Assembly: GCA_035264765.1 (NCBI GenBank)
Contig: DATFPQ010000088.1
Location: forward strand, 1-7,370
Length of the DNA stretch: 7,370 bases
Direction: 5' to 3'
Origin: DATFPQ01 sp035264765
GTDB lineage: Bacteria; Actinomycetota; Actinomycetes; Actinomycetales; Angustibacteraceae
Shown here: in pieces, positions 6,160 through 7,370 of the stretch
Layout of the letters: each line of letters opens with the position of its first letter
Numbering within the stretch: position 1 is the stretch's first letter
Position numbers and translations under genes: made by a program
The notes under the pieces: model-generated
What the model was told of the DNA's origin: nothing
Database searches by the model: none
What the model saw: the letters and a program-made list of their open reading frames with translations, nothing else

Positions 6160-6371
6160 GCGGCACTCCGGCGGTATGAAGGGTGCACGGACGGTCACCG
6201 GAACGGTGGCCCCGACGATGGTACGGGCTGGGAAGTAGTGCGCCATGCAGCGGCCGCGTGGCGGGCCACCGAACGGTCCACAGCCGCAGCGCGTCCTCGC
6301 CACCCCGCCAGGTTGTCGGCCACACTATGCGCCAGATGACGGCGTCGCCGTCCTGGAGACGGGAGCCGCCG
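6160..6371. promoter_or_regulatory. Divergent intergenic region between the DUF47-pit unit and the ABC exporter
   Basis: The 212 bases must hold promoters in both directions. On the minus strand a TACCAT hexamer (complement 6218-6223) is a plausible -10 for DUF47-pit, about 60 bases before its start; I see no matching TTGACA-type -35. The minus-strand ribosome binding site is GGAG (complement 6166-6169) and the plus-strand one GGGAG (6361-6365). A short dyad GTGGC-GG-GCCAC lies in the middle, and TGCGCCA occurs twice (6239-6245 and 6328-6334). I could not recognise a convincing PhoP-type direct repeat. Confidence 0.35.
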
Positions 6372-7331
6372 ATGACGGCTGCGATCGAGGTGCGGGGGCT
6401 GCACAAGGTCTACCGCCGGGGACGGCGTCCCGCCGAGCGGGCTCTGGACGGCTTGGACCTGCTGGTCGAGGCCGGCGGCGTGCACGGCTTCCTGGGGCCG
6501 AACGGCTCCGGCAAGACGACGACGATCCGGGTCCTGCTCGGACTGGCCCGCGCCGACCGCGGCGAGGTGCGGGTGCTCGGTCGGGAGGTGCCGGCACGGC
6601 TGCCGGACGTCGTGGGCTCGGTGGGCGCCCTCGTCGAGAACCCGCTCTTCCTCCCCGGCATGTCCGGACGGGTCCAGCTCCAGCTGCTGGCCCAGTCGGT
6701 CGGCATCCCGCGCACCCGCGTGGAGGAGGTGCTCGAGCTCGTCCGGCTGCGCGACCGCGCGGACGACCGGGTGAAGGGCTACTCGCTCGGCATGCGGCAG
6801 CGGCTGGGTATCGCGGCCGCGCTGCTCAAGGACCCGCGCCTGCTCGTGCTCGACGAGCCGAGCAACGGGCTGGATCCCGCCGGCATGAAGGAGATGCGCG
6901 ACCTGGTCCGCGAGCTCGGGACCGAGGGCCGCACGGTGTTCCTGTCCTCGCACCTGCTCGGCGAGGTGCAGCAGGTCTGCGACCGGGTGTCGATCCTGTC
7001 CCGCGGGCGGTGCCTGGTGCAGGGTCCGGTCGGCGACGTGCTGCGCGCGCACGCCGGCGCCGGGGTGACCCTGGCCGTCGACGACCCGAACCGCGCGTAC
7101 GCCGTGCTCCGCGAGGCCGGCTACGACGTCTACGGCCTGCCTGACCGCCGGCTCCAGGTGGGCACCACCGGACGCCGGGTCGAGGACCCGGCCGTTATCA
7201 CCCGCCTGCTCGGTGAGCAGGGGCTCTGGCTTCGTGAGCTGACGCCACAGGCGGCCGACCTCGAGACCGCCTTCTTGGAGATCACCGGTGGGCCGGACGC
7301 CGGACTGGCCGGATCGGGGGCACGGCAGTGA
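6372..7331 (+). CDS. ABC exporter ATP-binding protein (drug/antibiotic type, CcmA/BcrA-like)
   Basis: A 319-residue cytoplasmic ATPase of the ABC-2 exporter class. Motifs are Walker A GPNGSGKTT (42-50), signature YSLGMRQRL (137-145), Walker B LLVLDEPSNGLDP (157-169) and H-loop SSHLL with His194. At the Q-loop the sequence is GALVENPLFLPGMSG (85-99), so Glu89 stands where most ABC proteins have Gln; this is common in the BcrA/lantibiotic-immunity type and not a defect. After residue 225 a C-terminal extension (TLAVDDPNRAYAVLREAGY onward, ending DLETAFLEITGG) is the regulatory tail usual in this class. The start ATG 6372 has GGGAG 6 bases before it; the longer open frame from 6183 is rejected. 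Its stop overlaps the GTG of the next gene. The substrate cannot be told, and nothing links it to phosphate. Confidence 0.92.
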   Translation: MTAAIEVRGLHKVYRRGRRPAERALDGLDLLVEAGGVHGFLGPNGSGKTTTIRVLLGLARADRGEVRVLGREVPARLPDVVGSVGALVENPLFLPGMSGRVQLQLLAQSVGIPRTRVEEVLELVRLRDRADDRVKGYSLGMRQRLGIAAALLKDPRLLVLDEPSNGLDPAGMKEMRDLVRELGTEGRTVFLSSHLLGEVQQVCDRVSILSRGRCLVQGPVGDVLRAHAGAGVTLAVDDPNRAYAVLREAGYDVYGLPDRRLQVGTTGRRVEDPAVITRLLGEQGLWLRELTPQAADLETAFLEITGGPDAGLAGSGARQ

Positions 7332-7370
7332 GCGCGACGACGACGGCGTCCGCGCCGGACACCCGGCCGC
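7328..7370 (+). CDS. N-terminal codons of the next gene, probably the ABC-2 permease partner (3' partial)
   Basis: GTG 7328 overlaps the stop of the ATPase gene (GTGA). It opens a frame reading MSATTTASAPDTRP up to the window edge. A Ser/Thr/Pro-rich cytoplasmic tail before the first membrane segment is usual for ABC-2 permeases, and a permease directly after such an ATPase is the normal order. Only 14 codons are visible, so the identity is inferred from context alone. Confidence 0.5.
   Translation, partial: MSATTTASAPDTRP

Noticed and set aside
6160..6303. N-terminal extension of the DUF47 protein to 6303
   Set aside because: The 48 extra residues do not resemble the family, while GTG at 6159 gives the usual MRFRLTP start with GGAG at 6 bases.
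6183..6371. Upstream extension of the ABC ATPase frame
   Set aside because: The extra residues are low-complexity Arg/Pro/Ser and precede a clear ribosome site and ATG at 6372, where the ABC domain begins.
6160..6371. PHO box upstream of DUF47-pit
   Set aside because: Single GGTCACC/GTGACC-like words are present, but I found no properly spaced direct repeat of a PhoP-type motif.

Overview
The window is very GC-rich (third codon positions are mostly G or C), uses GTG starts freely, and has short ATGA/GTGA gene overlaps. This fits a high-GC actinobacterium. A family such as Geodermatophilaceae is possible, but nothing here fixes the genus.

Layout. (1) Bases 2-3196 (+) hold the 3' end of pstS followed by complete pstC, pstA and pstB: the binding protein, two permeases and ATPase of the high-affinity phosphate ABC importer. 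A near-perfect 38-nt palindrome sits between pstS and pstC. pstC and pstA overlap by ATGA, and the Shine-Dalgarno of pstB overlaps the stop of pstA. (2) Bases 3249-4519 form a separate-looking module. It is one complete gene with an AbiEi-antitoxin-like N-terminus and a DUF559/Vsr-like PD-(D/E)XK nuclease-like C-terminus, bracketed by two related 68-nt palindromes. (3) Bases 4541-6159 (-) hold a second phosphate system: a DUF47/PhoU-like accessory protein followed by a PiT-family low-affinity phosphate permease. (4) From 6372 (+), divergent from the Pit unit, begins an unrelated drug/antibiotic-type ABC exporter: a complete ATPase and the first codons of the next gene, probably its ABC-2 permease.

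Functionally the window joins a high-affinity (PstSCAB) and a low-affinity (Pit plus DUF47) phosphate uptake system placed tail to tail, with the nuclease-like gene between their 3' ends. No phoU, phoR/phoP or mtpA-like gene is visible.

The most unusual signal is the pair of 68-nt palindromes. All four arms share the pattern CTTTGCGCGC-N4-TGCCGGT, both copies have the same 21-26-21 spacing, and one copy lies on each side of the nuclease-like gene. The outermost arms match over 21 of 23 positions as terminal inverted repeats. The variable N4 does not pair in the left copy, which suggests a bipartite protein-recognition site more than a simple transcript hairpin. I propose, as inference only, that gene and palindromes form one dispersing or self-recognising unit.
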